Part shown: piece after piece, positions 48,701-56,700 of the stretch
Layout: the number at the start of each line of letters is the position of its first letter
How positions within the stretch are numbered: the stretch's first letter is position 1
Origin: Pseudomonadota bacterium
GTDB lineage: Bacteria; Pseudomonadota; Gammaproteobacteria; Burkholderiales; Burkholderiaceae_C
Length of the DNA: 64,000 nucleotides
Direction: 5' to 3'
Assembly (NCBI GenBank): GCA_020161775.1
Contig: JAIUOW010000007.1
Span: forward strand, 148,633-212,632
The notes under the pieces: model-generated
What the model was told of the DNA's origin: nothing
Seen by the model: the letters and a program-made list of their open reading frames with translations, nothing else
The model's database searches: none
Position numbers and translations under genes: made by a program

Positions 48701-48892
48701 GGAGATCTGCGACTCGATCACCTCGGCCGACGCGCCGGGGTAGCGCACCGTGACGGTCACCACGGGCTCGTCGATCTTCGGGTATTCGCGCACCGTCAGG
48801 CGGTCAAAACTCACGGCACCGACCAGCAGCACCAGCAGGGACAGCACCGTGGCAAAGACCGGGCGGCGGATGGAGATTTCAGCCAGTTGCAT
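45716..48892 (-). CDS. RND efflux pump inner-membrane transporter (HAE1 type)
   Basis: A 1058-residue proton-driven multidrug exporter. It has 12 membrane spans in two halves and two large periplasmic loops. The N-terminal ISIRRPVFATVLSLLVLLVGAVSFDRLTVREYP is typical, and the proton-relay aspartates are in LAIGLVVDDAIVMLENIFRHIEEG. It starts 19 bp after the adaptor gene. No outer-membrane channel gene is adjacent. It resembles the MdtB/MexF-like group; the exported compounds are unknown. Confidence 0.94.
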   Translation of the reverse strand: MQLAEISIRRPVFATVLSLLVLLVGAVSFDRLTVREYPKIDEPVVTVTVRYPGASAEVIESQISKPLEDSIAGIDAVDVITSISRAEQSQISVRFRLEKDPDAAAAEVRDRTARVRNRLPQAIDEPVIAKVEADAFPVIFLTFSSDTLSRLQINDMVNRIAKPRLQTVTGVADVRIYGERKYAMRVWLDAGKLAGYRLTSQDVEDAIRRSNLELPGGRIESQQREFSVTSQTDLLRPTQFGDITIKNVNGFPVKIRDVARVEEGAADERSAVRLNGRDAISAGVIRQATANPLDLSRGVREMIPKLKQDLPGDIVIDIANDNSVFIDRSIKNVYRTIIEAIVLVALVIFVFLRTFRASIIPIITIPVSLVGTFALMGLAGFSINTLTLLALVLAIGLVVDDAIVMLENIFRHIEEGLDPFSAAIKGAREIGFAVVTMTATLVAVYAPLAFTPGRTGRLFIEFALALAGAVVVSGFVALTLTPMMCSKLLRHNPKPGRFDRFMENNLNRLSNAYARTLRWVVTTGYQRAPGERGAGARMRSFFMQARWIVIGVMLVSAAAIALVYPSMRSELSPIEDRGVISSNITAPDGATLDYTNRYARELERVGQGYKEFDRIFANVGNPSVSQGNVTYRTVDWDERKRSTIELARELGPKMAALPGVSAFPITPPSLGQGFRDRPINFVIQTSDSYQNLNQVVRQMLDEIAKQPGILQPDVDLRLNKPELRIDIDRAKAADLGVGVDVVARAIETMLGGRNVTRYKRDAEQYDVIVQIQSSGRTTPEDIDSIYVRGRNDTMIPLSALVKVSESVSPRELNHFGQRRSATISANLAPEYSLGEALVFMNQAAARVLKPGYTTDLNGTSREFRNSQGALAVVFVLALVFIFLVLAAQFESFVDPLVIMLAVPLSMIGALLALKWSGGSLNVYSQIGLITLVGLITKHGILIVEFTNQLREEGMAMVDALVKASAQRLRPILMTTGAMVLGALPLALASGAGAESRQQIGWVIVGGMSLGTLLTVFVVPTMYSLFARDKVPGANKAEAKEQPGYHGDDVAPDEAIPAK

Positions 48893-48911
48893 GAGGCAGG
48901 CTCCTCCAGTG

Positions 48912-50189
48912 TCAGGACTTGCCGCGCGGGCGGGCAGCGGCTTCGGCCGAAGCCATCGCCATGCAGGGGTTGGGGCCGTCCAGGCGCGGCGGCGCGGCGG
49001 CGGCCACGGCCGGCGCGCCTTGCGGGCCAGCCTGGGGCGGGCGGGGCCCGACCGCCGGACGCGCCATCTCGATCACGCGCACCGGCATGCCGTCGCGCTG
49101 CACCCGCTGCTGGCCGGCGGTCACGACCATGTCGCCAGGCTGCAGGCCGTCGGTGATCTCCACGCGGCCCGGGCGGCGGATGCCGACCTTGACTTCCACG
49201 CGCTGCGCGATCTTCGTGTCGCCGTCCGGCCCATCGACAAGCTTGATGACCATCTGGCGGCCACCCTGCGGCACGATGGCCTCCTCCGGGATCACGCGGG
49301 CGTTCTCGCGCTCGCCAAACACCGCGGTGACCCGCGCGAACATGCCGGGGCGCAACTGCAGCGCACGGTTGTCAATGCAGCCGCGGATGCCCACCGAGCG
49401 GCCATTGGCATCCACCAGCGGGTCAATGGCCTGCACCACCGCGGTGAATTTGCGCCCGGGCAGGGCGTCGATGTCCACCATGGCGCGCTGGCCACGCTGC
49501 ACCTTGGTCTGGAACCGCTCGGGCAGGCGGAAGTCCACGAATATCGCGGCAATGTCCTCGATGTTGACGATGTCAGCGCCGTCTTTCAGGTAATCGCCCA
49601 CGTTCACCGTGCGGATGCCAGTGATGCCGTCAAACGGCGCCACGATGCGCAGCCGCGCCGCCGTGGCCTGGGCCAGCGACAGCTTGGCCTGGGCCACCTG
49701 CAGGTTGGCCGCGCTCTCGTCCACCGAACGCTGGCTGATGAAGTTTTGCGCCACCAGCTCCTGGTTGCGCTTGTGGTTGGCCTGGGCAATGGACAGCTCG
49801 GCCTGGGCCTGCTGCACCTGCGCCAGCGGCAGCTGGTCGTCCAGCTGCACCAGCAGCTGACCCTTGCGCACGCGGTCGCCGTCACGGAAGTTCAGCTGGG
49901 TGATGCGGCCGCTGACCTCGGGCCGCACGATCACGCCCTGGCGTGACCGCAGACTGCCCACGGCCTGGGCGTCGTCGGTCAGGCGCATGGTTTCCACCCG
50001 CGCAACCTCCACGCCCGGCGGGCGCCCGGCTGCGCCGCCCGGGCCGCTGGCCGCGCCCCGCGGTGCGGGCGCCGCGGCCACGCTGTCGGTAGCCGGGCTG
50101 GACAGCTTGTTCTGATACCACCAGGCCGCGCCGGAGGCGGCAGCGATGCCAACGACGGCCACCACTGTATAGAGAGCTTTCGATGCCAT
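48912..50189 (-). CDS. RND efflux periplasmic adaptor (membrane fusion protein)
   Basis: A 425-residue membrane-anchored periplasmic protein that links the pump to an outer-membrane channel. One N-terminal span (residues 5-25) is followed by an Ala/Pro/Gly-rich linker, the first lipoyl half (VIVRPEVSGRITQLNFRDGDRVRKGQLLVQLDD), a coiled-coil hairpin with AQ repeats, the second lipoyl half (IVAPFDGITGIRTVNVGDYLKDG), a beta barrel and a Pro/Ala-rich tail. The start at 50189 gives a typical signal-anchor; an ATG at 50225 would add 12 residues. Neither has a strong ribosome site. Confidence 0.92.
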   Translation of the reverse strand: MASKALYTVVAVVGIAAASGAAWWYQNKLSSPATDSVAAAPAPRGAASGPGGAAGRPPGVEVARVETMRLTDDAQAVGSLRSRQGVIVRPEVSGRITQLNFRDGDRVRKGQLLVQLDDQLPLAQVQQAQAELSIAQANHKRNQELVAQNFISQRSVDESAANLQVAQAKLSLAQATAARLRIVAPFDGITGIRTVNVGDYLKDGADIVNIEDIAAIFVDFRLPERFQTKVQRGQRAMVDIDALPGRKFTAVVQAIDPLVDANGRSVGIRGCIDNRALQLRPGMFARVTAVFGERENARVIPEEAIVPQGGRQMVIKLVDGPDGDTKIAQRVEVKVGIRRPGRVEITDGLQPGDMVVTAGQQRVQRDGMPVRVIEMARPAVGPRPPQAGPQGAPAVAAAAPPRLDGPNPCMAMASAEAAARPRGKS

Positions 50190-50338
50190 GAAGGAACTGC
50201 AGGAATGGTTTGGGAACGACGTCACCGTTGGCGTGCCAACAAGTCTCGGAATGTATCAGGGCCACGCCTTCCGCGCTGCCCAAAGACCCCGGCACAACCC
50301 ATGCGAAGAGCCGCCTGGGCCATGCATTTACCGTGCCT

Positions 50339-50794
50339 TTACATTGAGCGGCGGCCCAGCGCCTGCTCCACGCCCTTGTTGGCCAGCTCATCGGCGCGCT
50401 CGTTGCCGGGGTCGCCGTTGTGCCCGCGCACCCAGCGCCAGTCGATCCTGTGGCCGCCACCGGCCACCAGCGCGTCCAGCTTCTGCCACAGGTCCACGTT
50501 CTTGACGGGCTGCTTGGCCGCCGTGCGCCAGCCCCTGGCCTTCCAGCCGGGCAGCCATTCGGTGATGCCCTTGAGCACATACTGGCTGTCCACATGCAGC
50601 GTCACCGCGCAGGGCCGCTTGAGCGCGCCCAGGGCCTCGATCACGGCCTGCATCTCCATGCGGTTGTTGGTGGTGACGGCCTCGCCGCCAAACAGCTCTT
50701 TTTCGGTGCCGCCCGATTTGAGCAGCACGCCCCAGCCGCCGGGGCCGGGGTTGCCCTTGCAGGCGCCGTCGGTGTAGATGTCAATCGCGTTCAA
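50339..50794 (-). CDS. rnhA: Ribonuclease HI
   Basis: A 151-residue enzyme that cuts RNA in RNA-DNA hybrids. All active-site residues are visible: Asp9 ([17 protein letters not shown]), Glu47 (NNRMEMQAV), Asp69 (HVDSQYV), His125 and Asp135 ([16 protein letters not shown]). The gene overlaps the 3' end of the methyltransferase gene by 14 bp, so both are on one transcript. Confidence 0.97.
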   Translation of the reverse strand: MNAIDIYTDGACKGNPGPGGWGVLLKSGGTEKELFGGEAVTTNNRMEMQAVIEALGALKRPCAVTLHVDSQYVLKGITEWLPGWKARGWRTAAKQPVKNVDLWQKLDALVAGGGHRIDWRWVRGHNGDPGNERADELANKGVEQALGRRSM

Positions 50795-51569
50795 AAGTCA
50801 TGTCCTGTGTTGCAGCCTGATGGGCCTTGTTGGCCAGCGGCACGGGCGCCGTGGCCAGGGGGTTCGCATTCTTCCATGCCGGGCCCAGGAGGCGCATGCC
50901 GCGCACGCGCTTGACGGCCACCACGGTGTAGGCCGCGCCAAAGATCGGCCACCAGCGTTCGCCCGCACGGTCCATCCACTGCCAGCGGTTGAGCCAGGCC
51001 TCGCTGAAAAGCGCGGGCCGGTAGCAGCCAAACTGCGACGACTCCACCTCGAAGCCCAGCAGGCGCAGCCAGTCACGCAGGCGCCAGTAGCCGATGAAAT
51101 CGCCCCCGTCGGGCAGGAACAGCCGGCCGAACCCGAGCCGGCGGTACAGGCGGGCGCGCCGCTGACGCAGGCCCCAGAGGCTGGCCGGGTTCAGGCAGCA
51201 GATCACCACCCGGCCCTCGGGCACCAGCACCCGGCCCACCTCGCGCAGCGTGGCGTGCGGGTCCACATGCATCTCCAGCGTATGGGGCAGGGTCACCAAG
51301 TCCAGGCTGTTCTCGGCAAACGGCAACGCGGAAAAGTCCGTGGCAAAAGCCGCGCGGCCATCGTCCGGCGGCGGCGCGGCGATGGCCTGCCATTTGTGCG
51401 GCATGCGGTTGGCCCGCAGGGTGTCCAGCTCGGGCAGGCCGAGCTGCAGCGCGTGATAGCCAAAGACATCGGCCACCAGTTCATCAAAGCGCGCACGCTC
51501 CCAATCGAGCAGATACCTGCCCGGCGGCGTTTCAAACCATTGACGCAAACCTATAATTTCCGCACTCAT
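50781..51569 (-). CDS. SAM-dependent methyltransferase domain protein
   Basis: A 262-residue class I methyltransferase-like protein. The usual glycine-rich SAM loop is not obvious; the later motifs are clear: [47 protein letters not shown], then [21 protein letters not shown]. It lies between gloB and rnhA, a common order in beta- and gammaproteobacteria. The ATG (51567-51569) shares bases with the divergent gloB start; a TTG at 51602 in frame is the alternative. The substrate is unknown. Confidence 0.86.
   Translation of the reverse strand: MSAEIIGLRQWFETPPGRYLLDWERARFDELVADVFGYHALQLGLPELDTLRANRMPHKWQAIAAPPPDDGRAAFATDFSALPFAENSLDLVTLPHTLEMHVDPHATLREVGRVLVPEGRVVICCLNPASLWGLRQRRARLYRRLGFGRLFLPDGGDFIGYWRLRDWLRLLGFEVESSQFGCYRPALFSEAWLNRWQWMDRAGERWWPIFGAAYTVVAVKRVRGMRLLGPAWKNANPLATAPVPLANKAHQAATQDMTFERD
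51552..51557 (+). promoter_or_regulatory. -10 box of gloB
   Basis: A perfect TATAAT, 10 bp before the gloB ATG. A transcript starting 6-9 bp downstream would have a 5' leader of at most a few nucleotides, so the mRNA would be nearly leaderless. The -35 candidate TTTCAA at 51530-51535 (16-bp spacer) is weak. Confidence 0.55.
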
Positions 51570-52344
51570 GACCTTGATTCCGCTGCCCGCCTTCACTGAC
51601 AACTACATCTGGATGTTGCACGACGGCAGCCAGGCCGTGGTGGTGGACCCCGGTGACGCACAGCCCGTGCTGGACGCGCTACGCACGCACAACCTGCGGC
51701 TGTCCGCGATTCTAGTCACGCACCATCACCCCGACCATGTGGGCGGCGTGGACACCTTGCGCGACGCCACCGGCGCCATGGTGTACGGCCCCGCGCGCGA
51801 ACGCATCCCCGAGCCGCTGACGCGGCTGAACGGCGGCGATGCCTGCACCGTGCTGGGGCTGCACTTTGACGTGATCGACGTGCCCGGCCACACGGCGGGC
51901 CACATCGCTTATTACTGCAAGGATTACGAAGGCGCCCCGCTGCTGTTTTGCGGCGACACCTTGTTCTCCGGCGGCTGCGGGCGCCTGTTTGAAGGCACGC
52001 CCGCGCAGATGCTGGCCTCGCTGGATGCGCTGGCCGCCCTGCCCGGCAACACGCGCGTATGCTGCGCGCATGAGTACACCTTGAGCAACCTGCGCTTTGC
52101 GCGTGCCGTGGAGCCCGCCAACACCGCGCTGGCCGACTACGAGGCGCATTGCAAGGCGCTGCGCGCCGCCGGGCAGCCCACCCTGCCCTCCACCCTGGCG
52201 CTGGAGCGCCGGATCAACCCCTTTTTGCGCACGCGCGAGGCCAGCGTGGTCAGCGCCGCGCAGGCCTTTGACGCCAGCGCGGGCGCCAGCGGAGAAACCG
52301 GCGTGTTTGCCGCCATCCGCCAATGGAAGAACGAATTCAAATGA
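51568..52344 (+). CDS. gloB: Hydroxyacylglutathione hydrolase (glyoxalase II)
   Basis: A 258-residue metallo-beta-lactamase-fold enzyme, second step of methylglyoxal detoxification: it hydrolyses S-lactoylglutathione to lactate and glutathione. Metal ligands are in THHHPDH (51-57), VPGHTAGH, FCGDTLFSGGCGRLFEG and CCAHEYT. The C-terminal glutathione-binding domain is present. The start codon overlaps that of the divergent methyltransferase within CATG (51567-51570). Its stop overlaps the mltD start (ATGA). Confidence 0.96.
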   Translation: MTLIPLPAFTDNYIWMLHDGSQAVVVDPGDAQPVLDALRTHNLRLSAILVTHHHPDHVGGVDTLRDATGAMVYGPARERIPEPLTRLNGGDACTVLGLHFDVIDVPGHTAGHIAYYCKDYEGAPLLFCGDTLFSGGCGRLFEGTPAQMLASLDALAALPGNTRVCCAHEYTLSNLRFARAVEPANTALADYEAHCKALRAAGQPTLPSTLALERRINPFLRTREASVVSAAQAFDASAGASGETGVFAAIRQWKNEFK

Positions 52345-53846
52345 AGCTCATCACCACCGCCGCGCTGGCCAGCCTGATCTGGCTGGCCGGTTGCGCCACG
52401 CAGGGCACGGCCACCAGCCCGCAAACCGCCTCCACAGCCACGCCGGCGCCCGCGGCGGCCACCCCGCCCGCGGCGCCCGCGCCCCATGTGGCGCTTATTC
52501 CGCGCGGCCCGCTGCAGCCCATCACGGCGGCCGAAGCCGCGTCCCGCGGCGTGGCCCATGCCGCGCCCCCGCCCGACCTGTGGGAACGCATCCGCCGCGG
52601 CTACGCCATGCCCAACCTGGACACCGACCTGGTACGCCAGCAGGAACAGTGGTACGCCAGCCGGCCCGATTACATCCAGCGCATGACCGAGCGCTCGCGC
52701 AAATACCTGTTCCACATCGTCGAGGAACTGGAGCGGCGCAACATGCCCAGCGAGCTGGCCCTGCTGCCCTTCATTGAAAGCGCGTTCAACCCGCAGGCCG
52801 TGTCCAGCGCGCGCGCCGCCGGCATGTGGCAGTTCATGCCGGCCACGGGCACCTATTTCGAGCTCAAGCAAAACGTATTCCGCGACGACCGGCGCGACGT
52901 GCTGGCGTCCACCCGCGCGGCGCTGGATTACCTGCAGAAGCTGTACGGCATGTTTGGCGACTGGCACCTGGCGCTGGCCGCCTACAACTGGGGCGAAGGC
53001 AGCGTGGGCCGGGCCATTGCCGCCAACCAGCGGCGCGGCCTGGGCACGGCCTATACCGACCTGAACATGCCCAACGAAACGCGCAACTACGTGCCCAAAC
53101 TGCAGGCCGTGAAAAACATCGTGGCCAACCCCGACGCATTCCGCGCCGAGCTGCCGCTGATTGAAAACCACCCCTACTTCCAGAGCGTGGACATCACGCG
53201 CGACATCGACGTGGAGCTGGCCGCGCGGCTGGCCGACGTCAAGCTGGAAGACTTCAAGGCGCTGAACCCTTCGGCCAACCGCCCGGTGATCCTGGCGGCC
53301 GGCACGCCGCAGATCCTGCTGCCCTGGGACAACGCCACGGTGTTCAAGCGCAACTTCGAGGCCTACACCCATGGCCAGTACGCCAGCTGGACGGCCTGGA
53401 CCGCGCCCGCCACCATGAGCGCCGCCGAGGCCGCGCGCCGCGTTGGCATGAGCGAGGCCGACTTCCGCTCGGTCAACAACATCCCGCCGCGCATGCTGAT
53501 CCGCGCCGGCTCGGTGGTGCTGGCGCCGCGCACGGCCAAGACCGAGAACGACGTGGCCCCGCATGTGGCCGACAACGGCCAGCTGAGCCTGGCGCCCGAG
53601 GTGGTCACGCGGCGCACCGTTATCAAGGCCCGCAAGGGCGACAGCGTGGCCAGCATTGCCCGGCGCTACAAGCTGAGCGCCGCGCAGGTGGCCGACTGGA
53701 ACGACGTGGGGGCGTCCGCCGCCTTCAAGCTGGGCCAGCAGATCGTGGTGTATCTGCCGGTGCGCGCCACCGCCAAAAGCCAGCACCGCGCCACGCGCCC
53801 GGCGGCACGCGGCAAGGCCGTCATCCAGAAAAAGCCCAGGCGCTAG
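52341..53846 (+). CDS. mltD: Membrane-bound lytic murein transglycosylase D
   Basis: A 501-residue lipoprotein that cleaves peptidoglycan glycan strands with formation of 1,6-anhydro-MurNAc. The signal peptide ends at the lipobox LAGC with Cys18. The SLT domain has the catalytic Glu in LPFIESAFNPQAVSSARAAGMWQFMPATG and AAYNWGEGSVGRAI. Two LysM-like repeats follow in the C-terminal third (MSAAEAARRVGMSEADFRSVN and VIKARKGDSVASIARRYKLSAAQVADWN). ATG 52341 overlaps gloB, and the lipobox fixes the start. The tail is basic. Confidence 0.94.
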   Translation: MKLITTAALASLIWLAGCATQGTATSPQTASTATPAPAAATPPAAPAPHVALIPRGPLQPITAAEAASRGVAHAAPPPDLWERIRRGYAMPNLDTDLVRQQEQWYASRPDYIQRMTERSRKYLFHIVEELERRNMPSELALLPFIESAFNPQAVSSARAAGMWQFMPATGTYFELKQNVFRDDRRDVLASTRAALDYLQKLYGMFGDWHLALAAYNWGEGSVGRAIAANQRRGLGTAYTDLNMPNETRNYVPKLQAVKNIVANPDAFRAELPLIENHPYFQSVDITRDIDVELAARLADVKLEDFKALNPSANRPVILAAGTPQILLPWDNATVFKRNFEAYTHGQYASWTAWTAPATMSAAEAARRVGMSEADFRSVNNIPPRMLIRAGSVVLAPRTAKTENDVAPHVADNGQLSLAPEVVTRRTVIKARKGDSVASIARRYKLSAAQVADWNDVGASAAFKLGQQIVVYLPVRATAKSQHRATRPAARGKAVIQKKPRR

Positions 53847-53873
53847 GCTGGAACGCCCGGCGGCCGGAGCGGG

Positions 53874-54713
53874 TCAGAGTTTTTCGGTCTCGCCCTGGCG
53901 CGGCTGCCACTTCATGAGTCGCCGCTCGATGCGGCCCACCAGGCCGTCCAGCACCAGCGCAAACGCGGTCAGCACGGCAATGCCGGCAAACACGGTGTTC
54001 ACGTCAAACGTGCCTTCGGCCTGCAGGATCAGGTAGCCCACACCGCGCGCCGAGCCCAGGTATTCGCCCACCACCGCCCCCACGAACGCCAGGCCCACCG
54101 AAGTGTGCAGGCTGGAGAACACCCAGCTGGTGGCGCTGGGCAGGTACACGGTGCGCAGCAGCTGCTTCTGGCTGGCGCCCAGCATGCGCGCATTGGCCAG
54201 CACCACGGGGCTGACTTCCTTGACGCCCTGGTACACGTTGAAGAACACGATGAAGAACACCAGCGTCACGGCCAGCGCCACCTTGCTCCAGATGCCCAGA
54301 CCAAACCACATGGCAAAGATGGGCGCCAGGATCACGCGCGGCATGGAATTGGCAGCCTTGATGTAAGGGTCCAGGATGGCGCTGGCCGTGGGCGCCAGCG
54401 CCAGCCACAGGCCAAACACCAGGCCCAGCGCCGTGCCAATGGCAAAGGCGAGCAAAGTCTCCAGAAGCGTCACGCCCAGGTGCAGGTAGATGTCGGCCCG
54501 GCCGGGCAGGCCGTCAGGAAACAGCACGCTGGGGCCAAAGCCAAACGGCATGAACCAGGACCAGATGCGGCCCAGCACCTTGATGGGCTCGCCCAGGAAG
54601 AACGCGTATTGCGCATCGCGCGAGGCCAGCTGCCACATTCCCAGAAAAACAAACAGCACGCCCAGCTGCCACCAGCGCAGGTTTTTGTCAGAGGGCTTGA
54701 GGGCGGCGAACAT
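53874..54713 (-). CDS. ABC importer permease, SsuC/TauC/NrtB type
   Basis: A 279-residue inner-membrane permease with about six spans. The EAA-loop region is the stretch NARMLGASQKQLLRTVYLPSATSWVFSSLHTSVGLAFVGAVVGEYLG, which contacts the ATPase. The start at 54713 is one base after the ATPase stop; a longer in-frame start at 54764 lies inside that gene and is less likely. The family imports taurine, alkanesulfonates, nitrate or thiamine precursors; the substrate here is not known. Confidence 0.9.
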   Translation of the reverse strand: MFAALKPSDKNLRWWQLGVLFVFLGMWQLASRDAQYAFFLGEPIKVLGRIWSWFMPFGFGPSVLFPDGLPGRADIYLHLGVTLLETLLAFAIGTALGLVFGLWLALAPTASAILDPYIKAANSMPRVILAPIFAMWFGLGIWSKVALAVTLVFFIVFFNVYQGVKEVSPVVLANARMLGASQKQLLRTVYLPSATSWVFSSLHTSVGLAFVGAVVGEYLGSARGVGYLILQAEGTFDVNTVFAGIAVLTAFALVLDGLVGRIERRLMKWQPRQGETEKL

Positions 54714-54714
54714 T

Positions 54715-55530
54715 TCAAGCGGCTTTCTTGAGCTGTTGGGCATAGCCCTTGAGCACCTCTTCACGCATCACCGCCCAGATCTGCGTGTGCAGTTCCACGA
54801 AACGCGGCTGGGTGCGCACCTCGGACACATCGCGCGGGCGCGGCAGATCGATGGCGAACTCGCCCATGGGCCGGGTGGCCGGCCCGGCGGACAGCACCAC
54901 CACACGGTCGCTCATGGCGATGGCTTCGTCTAGGTCATGGGTGATGAACAGCACGGCCTTCTTTTTGGACGCCCACAGGTCCAGCACCTCGTTTTCCATC
55001 AGCTGGCGCGTCTGGATGTCCAGCGCGGAGAACGGCTCGTCCATGAGGATGATGTCCGGGTCCAGCGCCAGCACCTGGGCCAGCGCGGTGCGCTTGCGCA
55101 TGCCGCCCGACAGCTGGTGCGGGTAGCGGTCGCCAAACCCGCCCAGGCCCACACGCTCCAGCCAGGCCTGCGCCTGGGCGCGCGCCTCGGCATCGGGCAC
55201 GCCGCGGTACTGCAGGCCCACCATGACGTTGTCGATGGCGCTGCGCCAGGGCATGAGCGCCTCGGTCTGGAACATGTAGCCCGCGCGGCGGTTGATGCCC
55301 GCCAGCGGCTGGCCAAACACCCGCACCTGCCCCGACGAAGCCTCCAGCAGCCCGGCGGCGATGTTCAGCAGCGTGGACTTGCCGCAGCCCGTGGGGCCCA
55401 CCACCGACACGAACTCGCCCGCGCGGATGCGCAGCGTGGTGTCGGCCACGGCGGTGTAGCGCTGTGCGGCGTCTTCCCTTGAGCGGAAAGTCACCGAGAT
55501 GTCGATCAGCTCAAGCGCGAATTCAGACAT
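54715..55530 (-). CDS. ABC importer ATPase, SsuB/TauB type
   Basis: A 271-residue ATPase with Walker A VGPTGCGKST, Q-loop MFQTEALMPW, signature LSGGMRKRTALAQ, Walker B IILMDEPFSALD, and H-loop FITHDLDEA. LMPW and the general pattern match the nitrate/sulfonate/taurine group. It is 9 bp after the binding-protein gene and 1 bp before the permease gene, so all three form one operon. Its C-terminal part is longer than the core domain but has no recognisable regulatory fold. Confidence 0.93.
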   Translation of the reverse strand: MSEFALELIDISVTFRSREDAAQRYTAVADTTLRIRAGEFVSVVGPTGCGKSTLLNIAAGLLEASSGQVRVFGQPLAGINRRAGYMFQTEALMPWRSAIDNVMVGLQYRGVPDAEARAQAQAWLERVGLGGFGDRYPHQLSGGMRKRTALAQVLALDPDIILMDEPFSALDIQTRQLMENEVLDLWASKKKAVLFITHDLDEAIAMSDRVVVLSAGPATRPMGEFAIDLPRPRDVSEVRTQPRFVELHTQIWAVMREEVLKGYAQQLKKAA

Positions 55531-55539
55531 TCGCGAAAC

Positions 55540-56598
55540 TCAGGCTTTGTATTTTTCTTTCGCCCGGCGCGCAAACTCGTTGGTGTAGGTCTTGCCCAGG
55601 TCGATCTTGTCGGCCTTGATGGCCGTGTCAAAGCTGGCCAGCGCGCGCAGCGCCGTCTTGGCGCCCTCTTCGGGCAACAGGCCGTCCAGCGAGATGGCTT
55701 CACGCACCTTGTTGAACGACGCCAGGTACAGCGCACGGTCGCCCAGCAGGTAAGCCTCGGGCACGGTCTTGATGATGTCGCTGGGGCCGGCCGTCTGCAG
55801 CCACTTGAGGCCGTGCACGATGGCGTTGGCCATGGCCTGGCAGGTGTTGGGGTGCTTCTGCACGAATTCGAGCGGCGCATACAGGCAACCCGCGGGCATG
55901 GGCCCGCCAAACACATCGGTCGTGCCCTTGAGCGTGCGCGTGTCGCTGATGATGCGGACCTCGCCCTTTTGCTCCAGCATGGTCATGACCGGGTCGGTGT
56001 TGCTCATGGCGTCGATCTGGCCCGAGCGCAGCGCGGCCAGCGCGCCGGCCGACGTGCCCACGCCCACGAAGCTCACGTCGCTGGCCTTCAGGCCGGCGCG
56101 CGACAGCACCAGGTTGGCCACCATGTTGGTGGACGAGCCGGGAGCGGACACGCCGATTTTCTTGCCCTTGAGGTCAGCCACGGTCTTGTAGGTGGGAATG
56201 GCCTTGGTGGACACGCCCATGGCGATCTGCGGCGCGCGGCCCTGCAGCACGAAGGCCTGGAACATCTGGCCCTTGCTTTGCAGGTTGATGGTGTGCTCGT
56301 AGGCGCCGCTCACCACGTCGGCCGAGCCACCCACCACCGCCTGCAGCGCGCGCGAGCCGCCGGCGAAGTCGGAAATCTCCACGTCCAGGCCTTCGGACTT
56401 GAAGTAGCCCAGCTGCTCGGCCAGCGTGAGCGGCAGGTAGTAGAACGCGGCCTTGCCGCCCACGGCGATGGAGACCTTGGTCTTCTCAAGCTTGCCCTGC
56501 GCGCGCAACGAGGGCACGGCCACGGCGGCGGCCGTCAGCGCGGCCAGCGAGGTAAAGGTGCGCCGGCGCAGCGGCGTGCCGAATGTATTTGTTGTCAT
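55540..56598 (-). CDS. ABC importer substrate-binding protein, SsuA/TauA-like
   Basis: A 352-residue periplasmic protein of the NMT1/SsuA-like class. Residues 1-34 are a signal peptide with an Arg-Arg-Arg start (LRRRTFTSLAALTAAAVAVPSLRAQ), possibly Tat type. The mature part has the fold markers FYYLPLTLAEQLGYFKSEGLDVEI, FAGGSRALQAVVGGSADVV and KIGVSAPGSSTNMV. It is the first gene of the importer operon. The nearby genes (a lipase-like protein upstream) give no hint of the substrate. No riboswitch is visible upstream. Confidence 0.9.
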   Translation of the reverse strand: MTTNTFGTPLRRRTFTSLAALTAAAVAVPSLRAQGKLEKTKVSIAVGGKAAFYYLPLTLAEQLGYFKSEGLDVEISDFAGGSRALQAVVGGSADVVSGAYEHTINLQSKGQMFQAFVLQGRAPQIAMGVSTKAIPTYKTVADLKGKKIGVSAPGSSTNMVANLVLSRAGLKASDVSFVGVGTSAGALAALRSGQIDAMSNTDPVMTMLEQKGEVRIISDTRTLKGTTDVFGGPMPAGCLYAPLEFVQKHPNTCQAMANAIVHGLKWLQTAGPSDIIKTVPEAYLLGDRALYLASFNKVREAISLDGLLPEEGAKTALRALASFDTAIKADKIDLGKTYTNEFARRAKEKYKA

Positions 56599-56648
56599 GT
56601 TGGAAACCTCTCTTTTTTGCTTTGCTGGAGGTTATGCGCGCACGCAAG

Positions 56649-56678
56649 AACCCGCATCGGGAACATCCCGTGCGGGTT
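56649..56678. repeat. Inverted repeat between the lipase-like gene and the importer operon
   Basis: AACCCGCATCGGG (56649-56661) and CCCGTGCGGGTT (56667-56678) form a strong stem with one unpaired base and an AACAT loop. It lies between the lipase-like gene stop and the binding-protein gene start, both on the minus strand. No T-run follows on either strand; a terminator or an operator are possible. Confidence 0.45.
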
Positions 56679-56700
56679 TGTACGTAATGTAAAAAAGCGG

